Shown: one piece after another, positions 22,960 through 31,644 of the stretch | Numbering within the stretch: the stretch's first letter is position 1 | Layout: each line of letters starts with the position of its first letter | NCBI GenBank assembly: GCA_947489665.1 | Contig: CANLEH010000001.1 | Span: forward strand, 1,026,501-1,090,500 | From: an uncultured Roseicyclus sp. | GTDB taxonomy: Bacteria > Pseudomonadota > Alphaproteobacteria > Rhodobacterales > Rhodobacteraceae | Length of the DNA stretch: 64,000 bases | Direction: 5' to 3' | Made by a program: the position numbers and the translations under genes | The notes under the pieces: generated by a model | What the model was told of the DNA's origin: nothing | The model's database searches: none | Seen by the model: the letters and a program-made list of their open reading frames with translations, nothing else

Positions 22960-23472
22960 ATGAGTAAAGCCCGCAAGCCGCAGCTGTTCAGCCCCAATGA
23001 TTTCGTGGTCTACCCCGCCCATGGCGTCGGAAAGATCGTGTCCATCGAAGAGCAGGAAGTTGCGGGCCTTGAGCTGGAACTGTTCGTGATCTCGTTCGAG
23101 AAGGACAAGATGACCCTGCGCGTTCCAACTGCGAAGGCGACCGAAGTGGGCATGCGTCCACTGAGTGATCCGACCGTTGTGTCCAAGGCGATGGATACGC
23201 TGAAGGGCAAGGCGCGCGTAAAGCGGGCCATGTGGTCGCGCCGTGCTCAGGAATATGAGCAGAAGATCAACTCGGGCGATCTGATTTCGATCGCTGAGGT
23301 TGTGCGCGACCTGCATCGTGCGGACGATCAGCGCGAGCAGAGCTATTCGGAACGTCAGCTTTATGAAGCGGCGCTTGAGCGTCTGACCCGTGAATTGGCG
23401 GCTGTCAAAGGCATGGATGAAGCCGGGGCGCAAACCCAGGTTGTCGAGGTTCTGTCGAAGCGGGCGGCGTAA
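22960..23472 (+). CDS. carD: CarD family transcriptional regulator
   Basis: A protein of 170 residues. The N-terminal RNA-polymerase-interacting domain has Asp-Phe-Val-Val-Tyr-Pro-Ala-His-Gly-Val-Gly and Asp-Lys-Met-Thr-Leu-Arg-Val-Pro; the C-terminal helical DNA-binding part has Met-Trp-Ser-Arg-Arg-Ala-Gln-Glu-Tyr and Tyr-Ser-Glu-Arg-Gln-Leu-Tyr-Glu-Ala. CarD stabilises RNA-polymerase open complexes, especially at promoters with poor -10 contacts; in Rhodobacter sphaeroides it supports many promoters lacking the -7T. ATG at 22960 has AGGAA at about ten bases, better than the ATG at 22951 that touches it. A strong terminator follows. Confidence 0.96.
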   Translation: MSKARKPQLFSPNDFVVYPAHGVGKIVSIEEQEVAGLELELFVISFEKDKMTLRVPTAKATEVGMRPLSDPTVVSKAMDTLKGKARVKRAMWSRRAQEYEQKINSGDLISIAEVVRDLHRADDQREQSYSERQLYEAALERLTRELAAVKGMDEAGAQTQVVEVLSKRAA

Positions 23473-23535
23473 CGCCTACGCCCTGTAAACGACGGGCAAA
23501 GTCCCGCTTTCACGGTTTTGTTACCGGTTTTCCTG

Positions 23536-23565
23536 ACCTGTCGCGGCCTCGCGGCAGGTTTTTTT
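23536..23565 (+). terminator. intrinsic terminator after carD
   Basis: ACCTGTCGCG (23536-23545) pairs with CGCGGCAGGT (23550-23559) with one wobble, followed by a seven-T run. It closes the carD transcript. Confidence 0.9.
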
Positions 23566-23647
23566 CTGTGCTAACAAGGTGCTCAGGGAAACGTGGAACG
23601 TATTACCAAAGGGCGCATGGCGCCCATCACTGAAAGGAAGACCCCTT

Positions 23648-23923
23648 ATGAAAAAAGTTATCGCACCCGTGCTGCTGATTGCAGCTGTTGCAGTCAGCGC
23701 CTGTCAGCCGCTTTCGCCGCAAGACCGCTCGAACCTCGGCCTGCTTGGCGGTGCTGGTGCCGGCCTTCTTCTGGCTGATGCGTTCAACGCCAACCCGCAG
23801 TGGACGATCCTGGCAACCGTTGCCGGTGCAGCCGTGGGCACGCAGGTTGCGCGCAACACGCAGACTGGCCAGTGCGCGATCTCCAACGGCGACGGCACGT
23901 ACCGCGTCGCGCCTTGCCGGTAA
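23648..23923 (+). CDS. small lipoprotein with glycine-zipper-like segment
   Basis: A protein of 91 residues. Its signal peptide ends in the lipobox Val-Ser-Ala-Cys at residues 16-19. Residues 30-60 carry Gly-Leu-Leu-Gly-Gly-Ala-Gly-Ala-Gly-Leu-Leu-Leu and Val-Ala-Gly-Ala-Ala-Val-Gly, the Gly-x-x-x-Gly spacing of outer-membrane glycine-zipper proteins such as SlyB. The end has Cys-Ala-Ile-Ser and Ala-Pro-Cys-Arg, a likely disulfide. ATG at 23648 has AAGGAAG eight bases upstream. It is alone after the carD terminator, and its stop touches that of convergent cobS. Confidence 0.85.
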   Translation: MKKVIAPVLLIAAVAVSACQPLSPQDRSNLGLLGGAGAGLLLADAFNANPQWTILATVAGAAVGTQVARNTQTGQCAISNGDGTYRVAPCR

Positions 23924-24682
23924 TCAGGCCAGGGCTGAGGCCAGTACCAGCAACGCGGCAATTTCGCCGATGACCTGAGCTGCGCCCAACACATCCCCCG
24001 TTTGCCCGCCGATCTTTGCGCGGGCAAGCGACCCCACCAAGACTGACGCCACGCCGACGATCACAGCGGCAAGCAGGCCGGGCCACAGGCCCGCATAGAT
24101 CATCCCACCGACGATAGCGATTGCGACAGCCAGCCCGGCAGAGACCAGGGGCGGGTGCCCTACATGTTTCGCCAAGCCGTCCGCCCGCGCGAACGGCATC
24201 AGCGCCATCAACACTGCCATCGGTGCCCGGCTGAGCATGGCGGCTGCAATCAAGGCCAATGGGGCAATGGGCAGAAGGCTGGCCAATAAGCCCCAGCGCA
24301 GCCCAATCGCGAAGATCATCGCGAGCACGCCATACGAACCGACGCGGCTGTCTTTCAGGATCTCCAGGCGCCGGGCGTGATCATATCCGCCCCAAAAGCC
24401 ATCGGCGCAATCGGCCAGACCGTCTTCGTGCAAGCCACCGGTCAGAACAACACCCAAGGCAAGCGCCAATCCGGCCGCGGCCCAAACCGGCACGCCAAGG
24501 GCCATCAGCCCGCATCCAAGCGCCACTTGCAGCGCAGAAATAGCGGCGCCGACCAAGGGCCAGGCCCAGGCTGAGGCGGCGGCGCGTTCCGCATCGCCGC
24601 CCGACAGAGGCAGGCGCGACAAAAGGTGGAAGGCGCGGATGACATCGCGGGGTTGCGGAAAGAAGGTGTCGGTATCAGACAT
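23924..24682 (-). CDS. cobS: adenosylcobinamide-GDP ribazoletransferase
   Basis: CobS joins adenosylcobinamide-GDP with alpha-ribazole to give adenosylcobalamin, at the membrane. The product has 252 residues, multi-helix, with the conserved [15 protein letters not shown] near residue 82, then Asp-Ser-Arg-Val-Gly-Ser-Tyr-Gly near 110, and Gly-Gln-Thr-Gly-Asp-Val-Leu-Gly-Ala near 225. It is divergent from cobT, whose product supplies alpha-ribazole phosphate, so the pair covers the lower-ligand steps. The 84-base gap between them is too short for a cobalamin riboswitch. Confidence 0.95.
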   Translation of the reverse strand: MSDTDTFFPQPRDVIRAFHLLSRLPLSGGDAERAAASAWAWPLVGAAISALQVALGCGLMALGVPVWAAAGLALALGVVLTGGLHEDGLADCADGFWGGYDHARRLEILKDSRVGSYGVLAMIFAIGLRWGLLASLLPIAPLALIAAAMLSRAPMAVLMALMPFARADGLAKHVGHPPLVSAGLAVAIAIVGGMIYAGLWPGLLAAVIVGVASVLVGSLARAKIGGQTGDVLGAAQVIGEIAALLVLASALA

Positions 24683-24766
24683 CGGTTTGACCTTTTTGCC
24701 GCCCTGGGGCGGTGTGTCCTTCGGCTAAACACGATTTCGAACCCGCAACGCAAGGGAAGCCCACAA

Positions 24767-25780
24767 ATGACCGCACCGCAAAGCCTTTCCGACATCCGTT
24801 CCCTCCTCGCAAACGCGGCTTCCCCGGACACGGCGGCACGTGAAGCCGCCGAGGCCCGGAACTCTGTCCTGACCAAGCCGCCCGGCGCGCTAGGCCGTCT
24901 GGAAGAGATCGCGATCTGGTATGCGGCTTGGCGCGGAGATGCGCGGCCCCGGATCGAGGCGCCTCAAGTGCTGGTCTTCGCAGGCAATCACGGCGTTGCA
25001 GCGCGCGGTGTCTCGGCTTTCCCACCGGAAGTGACCGTGCAGATGGTTGCGAATTTTGAGGCCGGTGGGGCCGCGATCAATCAGCTTTCTGATCTGGCGG
25101 GTGCGAAGATGTCGGTTCATGCCATTGAACTGGATCGCCCGACTGCGGACTTCACCCAAGGGCCGGCGATGGATGAAGCGGAGGTCATGGCCGCGTTCAA
25201 CACTGGCTGGAACGCTGTCGAGCCTGGCACGGATCTGTTGGTTGTTGGCGAAATGGGGATTGGCAATACAACCTCTGCCGCGGCAATCGCCCATGCGCTT
25301 TATGGCGGTGAGCCAGCCGATTGGACGGGCCGGGGCACCGGCGTGGATGAGGCGGGCGTGGCCCTGAAGGCCGATGTCGTAGCCAAGGGTTTGGCGGCAA
25401 ACCCGATTGCAGCGGATGATCCGCTGGAGGCGCTGCGGTGCCTTGGCGGGCGGGAGGTTGCGGGTATGGCTGGCGCAATGGCGCGCGCGCGGATCGAGGG
25501 GATTCCGGTGATCCTTGATGGGTTTATCTGCACGGCCGCTGCAGCGGTTCTGGATCGCACGGCAAAGGGTGCGCTGGACCATGCGATTGCAGGCCATGCC
25601 TCAGCCGAGCAGGCCCATATCCGCATGTTGGAGCATCTCGGCAAATCACCGCTTCTGTCCTTGGATTTGCGCCTCGGTGAAGGCTCTGGTGCGGCGTTGG
25701 CCATTCAAGTACTTAAAGGGGCCTTGGCCTGCCATTCGGGAATGGCGAGCTTTGCGGAGGCGGGGGTTTCCGACGGTTAG
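24767..25780 (+). CDS. cobT: nicotinate-nucleotide-dimethylbenzimidazole phosphoribosyltransferase
   Basis: CobT (CobU in some naming) transfers phosphoribose from nicotinate mononucleotide to dimethylbenzimidazole for the lower ligand of B12. The product has 337 residues. Family blocks: [10 protein letters not shown] near residue 37, Phe-Ala-Gly-Asn-His-Gly-Val near 70, Gly-Glu-Met-Gly-Ile-Gly-Asn-Thr-Thr near 161, Thr-Gly-Arg-Gly-Thr-Gly type loop near 187, and a Glu-rich C-terminal region with Asp-Leu-Arg-Leu-Gly-Glu-Gly-Ser-Gly. ATG at 24767 has AAGGGAAG eight bases upstream. Its stop overlaps that of the convergent antiporter gene. Confidence 0.96.
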   Translation: MTAPQSLSDIRSLLANAASPDTAAREAAEARNSVLTKPPGALGRLEEIAIWYAAWRGDARPRIEAPQVLVFAGNHGVAARGVSAFPPEVTVQMVANFEAGGAAINQLSDLAGAKMSVHAIELDRPTADFTQGPAMDEAEVMAAFNTGWNAVEPGTDLLVVGEMGIGNTTSAAAIAHALYGGEPADWTGRGTGVDEAGVALKADVVAKGLAANPIAADDPLEALRCLGGREVAGMAGAMARARIEGIPVILDGFICTAAAAVLDRTAKGALDHAIAGHASAEQAHIRMLEHLGKSPLLSLDLRLGEGSGAALAIQVLKGALACHSGMASFAEAGVSDG

Positions 25781-27735
25781 CGCCGTTTCGTCCCGCCCGG
25801 CCTGCGCGCCATATCCACACCCGATAGGGCGCTGACGTCACCGGAGGCGCGTGCGTTTGGATTGGCGCTGTCATCGCCCATTTCGCTGAAGACCTGGGCC
25901 ATTGCGCTTTCGAGATTGTCCGTCAATTCACGGGCGCGCTGCATATAGGCTTCATTTTCGGTCACAGGCACGCCGGGTTTCCAGACCTCGGCCAATTCGC
26001 GAAGGTTGTGCCGGTCGTGGCGGTAGAAGGCGATTTCGGTCTCGTGCGCTTCATAGTCGCTAAGGCCCATATCTTCGAGAACATAGCGTCCGGCGCGCAA
26101 GGCGCTGTCGAAGATTTCGCGGACAATATGGTCTGCCCCTGCCTCATAGAGTTCATAGACATGAAGCTGGTCATGGGCGCGGGCGACCACGGAGATGTCT
26201 GGATTGTGGCGCTTTGCATAGCGCACGAGACTGACGGCGGAGGCCTTGCCGTCCACCGCCACAACCAGAACCTTCGCTGTGTTGATACCGGCAGCCTTGA
26301 GCAATTCGGGCCGGGTCGGATCGCCGAAAAAGCTCTTCAACCCGAAACGCCGCATCAATCGGATGGTCTCTAAGTTCGAATCGAGCACCACGGCCTTGAA
26401 CCCGGCTGCGCGAACCATTCGGTTGACGACCTGACCAAACCGCCCGATGCCTGCGATGATTACCGGGGCCTCATCATCAATCTCGTCATGGCCGGGCGCG
26501 TCTTCGCCCCCGTCACCGAGGCGGGCGCTGATCTTCTCGTACAAGATGAAGCTGAGCGGCGTGAACAGCATCGACAGTGCCACGATCAGCAAGAGGATTT
26601 CCGCGATCCGGTCGGGGAAGACGGCTTGTTGGACGCCGAAGGCTACAAGCACAAAGCCAAACTCCCCCGCTTGCGCGAGGCTGAGCGTGAACAGCCAGCG
26701 ATCCCGGCCGTGCAGGCGGCTGACACGCGCAATGGCGTAGAGGATCAAGCCTTTCAGGGCCATGACCGCGAGGGTGAGGCCGAGGATCAGGAATGGCATG
26801 CTGAAGAACGTGCCAAAGTTGATGCCCGCGCCGACGGTGATGAAGAAAAGGCCAAGCAGAAGGCCCTTGAAGGGCTCAATGTCGGCCTCAAGCTCGTGCT
26901 TGAACTCTGAATTCGCGAGGACGACACCAGCAAGAAACGCGCCGAGCGCCGGGGACAGGCCGACCAGCAGCATGAGAACGGCAATGCCCACAACGATGAC
27001 CAAAGCGGCAACCGTGAAAAGCTCCCGCAGGCGGGTGGCATGGATGATCCGGAAGATGACCGGGGACAGATAACGCCCCGCGAGGATCACGCCCACAACG
27101 GCACCGAGTGTCACCAAGGTTACGCCCCATGCTGGCAGCCCGTCGACCAGCGACATGGAGTGATGATCGTCTTCCGACAAGCGCGTGATTGAGCCATCTT
27201 CGTTGAAGCGAACGGCGGATGCGGTTGCCAGAAGCGGCAGGAATGCCAAGGCCGGGATCACTGCGATATCTTGGGTCAGCAAGACCGAGAAGGCGCCGCG
27301 CCCACCCGGCGTGCGCATGAGGTCCTTTTCCGTCAGCGTGGTCAGCACGATGGCGGTTGAACTGAGCGCGAGGGTTATCCCGATTGCAAAGGCGAGCGGG
27401 GTGGCGAGGTTCAGCATCGCCGCACCACCGGCAAGGACGAGAATGGAAAGGGCAATCTGGCTGCCGCCGAGGCCGAGAAGCCGCTTTCGCATCTCCCACA
27501 GGGCGCGCGGGTCAAGCTCCAGCCCGATCAGGAACAGCATCAGGACTACGCCGAATTCCGCATAGTGCTGCAGATGCTCGGTCTCGTGCCCGCCCACTAG
27601 CCCGAGCACAGGGCCGATTGCGATTCCGGCCAGTAGGTATCCCAGGACGGAGCCAAGCCCAAATCGCACGGAAATCGGCACAGCGACCAACATGGCTCCG
27701 AGGTAGATTGTCGCTTGAAGGAGGGTTTCTTCCAT
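25777..27735 (-). CDS. CPA2 monovalent cation:proton antiporter, KefB/KefC type
   Basis: A protein of 652 residues. About 12-13 membrane helices (residues 1-400) show [11 protein letters not shown] near 32, Phe-Leu-Ile-Gly-Leu-Glu-Leu near 68, and Leu-Thr-Gln-Asp-Ile-Ala-Val-Ile-Pro near 152. A cytosolic RCK domain follows, with Ala-Gly-Ile-Gly-Arg-Phe-Gly-Gln near 427. The tail ends in a basic stretch. KefB/KefC proteins export potassium in exchange for protons under electrophile stress and are gated by glutathione adducts; the sequence does not show which cation is used here. It is a single gene; no KefF/KefG-like partner is adjacent. Confidence 0.92.
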   Translation of the reverse strand: MEETLLQATIYLGAMLVAVPISVRFGLGSVLGYLLAGIAIGPVLGLVGGHETEHLQHYAEFGVVLMLFLIGLELDPRALWEMRKRLLGLGGSQIALSILVLAGGAAMLNLATPLAFAIGITLALSSTAIVLTTLTEKDLMRTPGGRGAFSVLLTQDIAVIPALAFLPLLATASAVRFNEDGSITRLSEDDHHSMSLVDGLPAWGVTLVTLGAVVGVILAGRYLSPVIFRIIHATRLRELFTVAALVIVVGIAVLMLLVGLSPALGAFLAGVVLANSEFKHELEADIEPFKGLLLGLFFITVGAGINFGTFFSMPFLILGLTLAVMALKGLILYAIARVSRLHGRDRWLFTLSLAQAGEFGFVLVAFGVQQAVFPDRIAEILLLIVALSMLFTPLSFILYEKISARLGDGGEDAPGHDEIDDEAPVIIAGIGRFGQVVNRMVRAAGFKAVVLDSNLETIRLMRRFGLKSFFGDPTRPELLKAAGINTAKVLVVAVDGKASAVSLVRYAKRHNPDISVVARAHDQLHVYELYEAGADHIVREIFDSALRAGRYVLEDMGLSDYEAHETEIAFYRHDRHNLRELAEVWKPGVPVTENEAYMQRARELTDNLESAMAQVFSEMGDDSANPNARASGDVSALSGVDMARRPGGTKRR

Positions 27736-27924
27736 TGTGCCGCCCGTTTGAAACCGTTGCGCAGGAGTCTAGCGGGTCAAACGGCCAGCGGCGAGAAGCG
27801 ATTGTACCGCTGCGCATGGGCGAACAACGAAAGCGGCTCAGGGTTTCGGCAAGTTTCGGCTTTAATCCCTTGAACGCGGATGAGGATTGGGGGGAAAAGA
27901 GGGCGCGCGACGATGGGGGAAGCG

Positions 27925-28611
27925 ATGAAACGCTCTGAGATCAACGACATCATGGCCAAGGCCGATGACTTCATGCGGTCCTTTGGATTTGTCATGCCGC
28001 CATTTGCGTATTGGAGCCCCGGCGAATTTGTAGACCGGAAGGACACAGCGCGCGCCGTGATTGATGGGCGCATGGGCTGGGACATCACGGATTACGGGCA
28101 AGGCAAGTTTGACGGACTGGGTCTGTTCCTGTTCACCCTGCGGAACGGGCGTTTGAGCGATCTGCAGAAGGGCGGCGGTATGTGCTATGCCGAGAAGCTT
28201 TTGATCTCCAAAACCGATCAGATCAGCCCGATGCATCGGCACTACCTGAAGGCCGAGGACATCATCAATCGGGGCGGGGCAACGCTGGCTATTGAGCTGT
28301 TTGGCTCAGCCGAGGATGGATCATGCGATCCGAATGCTGGCGGCACGGTCATGTGCGACGGGATCGTGCGGGATTTTGCGCCGGGTGAGGTCCTTCGCTT
28401 TGCGCCAGGCGAGAGCGTCACTTTGATGCCGGGCGATTGGCATGCCTTTTGGGGCGAAGGTGGTGACGTGCTGATCGGCGAGGTTTCGACCGTCAATGAC
28501 GATGAGACCGATAACTGGTTCCGGGAGCCGCTGGGGCGCTTTGCCGAGATCGATGAAGATGTGGACCCGACGCATTTGCTGGTGTCGGACTATGGGAAGT
28601 GGCTCGGCTAA
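27925..28611 (+). CDS. D-lyxose/D-mannose isomerase family protein
   Basis: A cupin-fold sugar isomerase of 228 residues, the family length. Metal ligands are likely in Met-His-Arg-His-Tyr-Leu-Lys-Ala-Glu-Asp near residue 96 and in Gly-Asp-Trp-His-Ala-Phe-Trp-Gly near 171, with Gly-Glu-Val-Ser-Thr-Val-Asn-Asp-Asp-Glu-Thr-Asp-Asn following. It would interconvert D-lyxose and D-xylulose or D-mannose and D-fructose. No sugar transporter or kinase is adjacent, so the natural substrate is unsure. ATG at 27925 has GGGGA five bases upstream; ATG at 27913 and a frame from 27880 are less likely. The stop overlaps that of convergent purD. Confidence 0.88.
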   Translation: MKRSEINDIMAKADDFMRSFGFVMPPFAYWSPGEFVDRKDTARAVIDGRMGWDITDYGQGKFDGLGLFLFTLRNGRLSDLQKGGGMCYAEKLLISKTDQISPMHRHYLKAEDIINRGGATLAIELFGSAEDGSCDPNAGGTVMCDGIVRDFAPGEVLRFAPGESVTLMPGDWHAFWGEGGDVLIGEVSTVNDDETDNWFREPLGRFAEIDEDVDPTHLLVSDYGKWLG

Positions 28612-29870
28612 AGCGCGCGCCAGCCGATGTCTTTGCGGCAGAACCCCTCAGGCCAGTCGATTTGCGCGGCCATGGCATAGGCTTGGTCGCGGGCTTCCAG
28701 GAGAGTCGCGCCGCGCGCGGTGACGTTCAGAACGCGCCCTCCATTTGCGGTGATCTCGCCATGTTCGGCCTTGGTCCCGGCATGAAAGACCATCTGCGAT
28801 GATGTCTCGGGCAAAGCCTCCAACCCGCGGATCACGCTGCCTTTTTCGTAATCTCCGGGATATCCATCGGCGGCCATGACCACAGTCATCGCGTGGTCGT
28901 CGGCCCAATTGACCTGAGCCTGTGCAAGACGACCTTCGGCACAGGCAAGCATCAGATCCAGAGCCTGGCCACCAAGGCGCATCATCAACACCTGGCATTC
29001 CGGGTCGCCGAAGCGGACATTGTATTCCACCAGGCGTGGCTGGCCGTCCTTGATCATCAGCCCTGCATAAAGGACCCCTGCATAGGGGGTGCCGCGCTTG
29101 GCCATCTCAGCCACGGTTGGGCGGATGATCTCGGACAATGCCTTTTCCTGCAGTGTGTCTGTCAGAACCGGCGCGGGCGAGTATGCACCCATACCGCCGG
29201 TATTGGGGCCCTCGTCGCCGTCAAAGGCGCGTTTGTGATCCTGTGCGGTACCAATGGGCAGGACGTTTTCGCCATCGGACAGGACAAAGAACGAGGCTTC
29301 TTCGCCTTCCATGAATTCCTCAATCACGACCTCTGCGCCAGCTGCGCCGAAACTGCCGCCAAACATGTCGTCGATTGCGGCAATCGCCGATGCCTCGTCC
29401 ATGGCGACAACAACGCCTTTGCCGGCGGCAAGTCCGTCTGCCTTCACGACAATCGGCGCTCCTTGCTGGCGAACGTAGTCTTTGGCAGGCCCTGCATCGG
29501 TGAAGCGGGCCCACGCGGCGGTTGGGGCGCCGGACGCATCGCAAATCTGCTTGGTGAAGGTCTTTGACGCCTCAAGTTCCGCCGCTGCTTTGCTAGGTCC
29601 GAATGTCAGGAAACCGGCATCTGTCAACATATCCACAACACCCGCCGCCAAGGGCGCTTCGGGGCCGACAATGATGAAATCAATAGATTCCTCGGCACAG
29701 AATTCGCAGACGGCGGCTGGGTTGTTCACATCAATGCTTGCACAATCGGCAATACGTGCAATTCCCGCATTCCCTGACGCTACGATCAGACGGTCGCATT
29801 TGGGATTTTGCAGCACTGCCCAGGCCAAGGCATGTTCGCGGCCACCGGAGCCGAGGATCAGGATATTCAT
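28608..29870 (-). CDS. purD: phosphoribosylamine-glycine ligase
   Basis: PurD joins phosphoribosylamine and glycine with ATP in the second step of de novo purine synthesis. The product has 420 residues. It starts Met-Asn-Ile-Leu-Ile-Leu-Gly-Ser-Gly-Gly-Arg-Glu-His-Ala-Leu-Ala-Trp, and has Val-Gly-Pro-Glu-Ala-Pro-Leu near residue 68, Gly-Pro-Ser-Lys-Ala-Ala-Ala-Glu-Leu-Glu near 91, Val-Lys-Ala-Asp-Gly-Leu-Ala-Ala-Gly-Lys-Gly near 142, and Glu-Tyr-Asn-Val-Arg-Phe-Gly-Asp-Pro-Glu near 283. All ATP-grasp elements are present. It is a single minus-strand gene, divergent from the GRDP-like pair. Confidence 0.97.
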   Translation of the reverse strand: MNILILGSGGREHALAWAVLQNPKCDRLIVASGNAGIARIADCASIDVNNPAAVCEFCAEESIDFIIVGPEAPLAAGVVDMLTDAGFLTFGPSKAAAELEASKTFTKQICDASGAPTAAWARFTDAGPAKDYVRQQGAPIVVKADGLAAGKGVVVAMDEASAIAAIDDMFGGSFGAAGAEVVIEEFMEGEEASFFVLSDGENVLPIGTAQDHKRAFDGDEGPNTGGMGAYSPAPVLTDTLQEKALSEIIRPTVAEMAKRGTPYAGVLYAGLMIKDGQPRLVEYNVRFGDPECQVLMMRLGGQALDLMLACAEGRLAQAQVNWADDHAMTVVMAADGYPGDYEKGSVIRGLEALPETSSQMVFHAGTKAEHGEITANGGRVLNVTARGATLLEARDQAYAMAAQIDWPEGFCRKDIGWRAL

Positions 29871-29996
29871 GGGGTCATGGCCTCTTTTGGCTCGGGTTCG
29901 GGGATGTGTGTTGCATGTGGCGTGGGTTTAGGCGGGCGGGGCCGGACGCGCAAGGAAGCGTGCCAAAAACAGGCCACGCAACCCGTTGGTTTGGGT

Positions 29997-30015
29997 GTCA
30001 TAAATCCGTCATAAA
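29997..30015 (+). repeat. GTCATAAA direct repeat before the GRDP-like genes
   Basis: GTCATAAA occurs at 29997-30004 and again at 30008-30015, a period of 11 bases, about one helical turn. It lies 48 bases before the first GRDP-like gene and could be a regulator site or include a -10 element. The purD-side part of this 192-base gap holds nothing else I can support. Confidence 0.35.
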
Positions 30016-30062
30016 GCCCTTTTATTTGGAGGGCATGAAAAACGAAATCATAGGAGGCTCCG

Positions 30063-30713
30063 ATGACCTCTCGTAACGATCAGCTATGGGAGCTGATTTC
30101 AAACCACCCCATGCCCGCGGATGCAACGGGGCGATCCTTCACCGAGCAATTGATGAGCGAGCACCGGATCAAGCGTGAAACGGCGCTGACCGCGATCGAA
30201 GAATACCGAAAATTCCTGTACCTTTGTGCGACGCGTGACGCGCGCAATGTGCCGTCAAAGGCCGTTGATCTGGTCTGGCACCAACACATGCAGCACAGCC
30301 GCGACTACTGGGACGGGCTGTGTGCCAAGATCGGAAGGCCGCTGCACCATTCCCCCGGCGGGGAGGGCGCGGCGCATCTTGAGGACTACAAAGCAACCGT
30401 GGCGGCCTATCGCCAGAAGTTCGGCACCCCACCGCGCGGCATCTGGCGACACCAAACACGCGCGGGCAGCATTGGTGCGCTGATTTTCACCAGTTTGTTC
30501 GTCGTAGTTGGATTGAGCATGCTTGCGGGCGGTGACGTGCCACAGCTTTTCGCACTGGCCTTTACAGCGATCCCTCTTCTGGCCATCGGTCATCTCCTCT
30601 ACGGAATGACCCCTGGCGGGGAATACACGCTGACCTTCGAAATAGGGGATCCGTTCGCAGACAACGATGTGGGCGATTGCGGGTCTGGCGACGGCGGAGG
30701 ATGTGGCGACTAA
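30063..30713 (+). CDS. GRDP-like domain membrane protein with Cys/Gly tail (first copy)
   Basis: A protein of 216 residues. Residues 25-125 match the glycine-rich-domain-protein-like (GRDP-like, PF07173-type) pattern: Glu-Glu-Tyr-Arg-Lys-Phe-Leu-Tyr-Leu, then Val-Asp-Leu-Val-Trp-His-Gln-His-Met, then Tyr-Trp and Ile-Gly-Arg-Pro-Leu-His-His. Two membrane helices lie at about 135-180. The tail ends Asp-Cys-Gly-Ser-Gly-Asp-Gly-Gly-Gly-Cys-Gly-Asp. The conserved Trp/His set suggests a metal or small-molecule site, but no activity is established for bacterial members. AGGAGG lies six bases before ATG at 30063. A 13-codon frame (30034-30076) overlaps the start. A longer paralogue follows. Confidence 0.8.
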   Translation: MTSRNDQLWELISNHPMPADATGRSFTEQLMSEHRIKRETALTAIEEYRKFLYLCATRDARNVPSKAVDLVWHQHMQHSRDYWDGLCAKIGRPLHHSPGGEGAAHLEDYKATVAAYRQKFGTPPRGIWRHQTRAGSIGALIFTSLFVVVGLSMLAGGDVPQLFALAFTAIPLLAIGHLLYGMTPGGEYTLTFEIGDPFADNDVGDCGSGDGGGCGD

Positions 30714-30798
30714 CGTGGCATCATTCGTGATGGACGCAGGCGTCGCCATCTCGCTATCATCCCAGGAAGAAAAACGAGCAGAAAAGGGGGCGCAGGAT

Positions 30799-31644
30799 AT
30801 GCGAAACCCGCAGCTTTGGGCGCGCTTGGTCGCCTTTGAATTCGACAAAGGGCAGGGAAGTGCACCTTATTCGGTCAAGCTGGCGCGGGCCGAGGGGTGG
30901 AGTGCTGCATTTGCGGCCCGCGTAATCGAAGAATACCGGCGATTTTTGTACCTGACCCAGGTCAGCGATCGACAGGTGACCCCCAGCCAGATTGTCGACG
31001 CGGCCTGGCACATGCACCTGACCTTTACGCGCGATTATTGGGAGGATTTGTGCCCAAAAGTCATAGGCCGCCCAGTCCATCACCAGCCCTGCGCGGGCGA
31101 AGAAGAAATGCCGCGATACCGCGATCAATTTGCGGCCACAAAAGCGCTTTACGAGGCGGAGTTCGGCGCAGAGCCACCGGCGGATATCTGGGGCCGCAAC
31201 CATGTGCGTACGGCACGCGGTTTTGCGATTGAAGAGGCCGGGTCCATCACCAATTCGCCCGTATTCATCGCTTTTTGGCCGTTCGCGATTTCGTTGGTAC
31301 TTACGATCGTGGATTACAGCCATATGGTCGCCCTGATCGCGCTTGTCTCGGGTGTCATCTTTTTCATGGTGCTTTTCAATCCGCGGCGTCGGCGCAAACG
31401 CAAACGGCGCGGTGAGATGGATGATGAGTTCTGGATCGACGAAGGGGACGATGACACCAGTTCGGGACGTGGCCGAGGTGGCGATGGCGCAAGCGGCGGA
31501 GGCAGCCGGAGCACCAGCAGCAAGCAAAGCCGTGACGATGACAGCAAGTCCAGCAATACAGGGTTTTGGGCCATGTTTAGCGGCGATAATGATGGTGATA
31601 GCGGAAGCGATGGCGGCGGCTGTGGTGGGTGCGGGGGCGACTGA
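30799..31644 (+). CDS. GRDP-like domain membrane protein with Ser/Asp-rich and Cys/Gly tail (second copy)
   Basis: A protein of 281 residues, paralogue of the preceding gene: Glu-Glu-Tyr-Arg-Arg-Phe-Leu-Tyr-Leu, Val-Asp-Ala-Ala-Trp-His-Met-His-Leu-Thr-Phe, Asp-Tyr-Trp, and Ile-Gly-Arg-Pro-Val-His-His line up with the first copy. Two membrane helices lie at about 153-195, then an Arg/Lys block, a Ser/Asp/Gly-rich linker, and a final Gly-Gly-Gly-Cys-Gly-Gly-Cys-Gly-Gly-Asp. The start at 30799 (Arg-Asn-Pro-Gln-Leu-Trp) is chosen because it aligns with the first copy (Arg-Asn-Asp-Gln-Leu-Trp); the longer frame runs into the upstream gene. The stop is immediately followed by the xseA ATG. Confidence 0.8.
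   Translation: MRNPQLWARLVAFEFDKGQGSAPYSVKLARAEGWSAAFAARVIEEYRRFLYLTQVSDRQVTPSQIVDAAWHMHLTFTRDYWEDLCPKVIGRPVHHQPCAGEEEMPRYRDQFAATKALYEAEFGAEPPADIWGRNHVRTARGFAIEEAGSITNSPVFIAFWPFAISLVLTIVDYSHMVALIALVSGVIFFMVLFNPRRRRKRKRRGEMDDEFWIDEGDDDTSSGRGRGGDGASGGGSRSTSSKQSRDDDSKSSNTGFWAMFSGDNDGDSGSDGGGCGGCGGD

Noticed and set aside
24683-24766. Cobalamin riboswitch between cobS and cobT
   Set aside because: Only 84 bases are available, shared by two divergent genes, and no B12-box-like sequence is visible.
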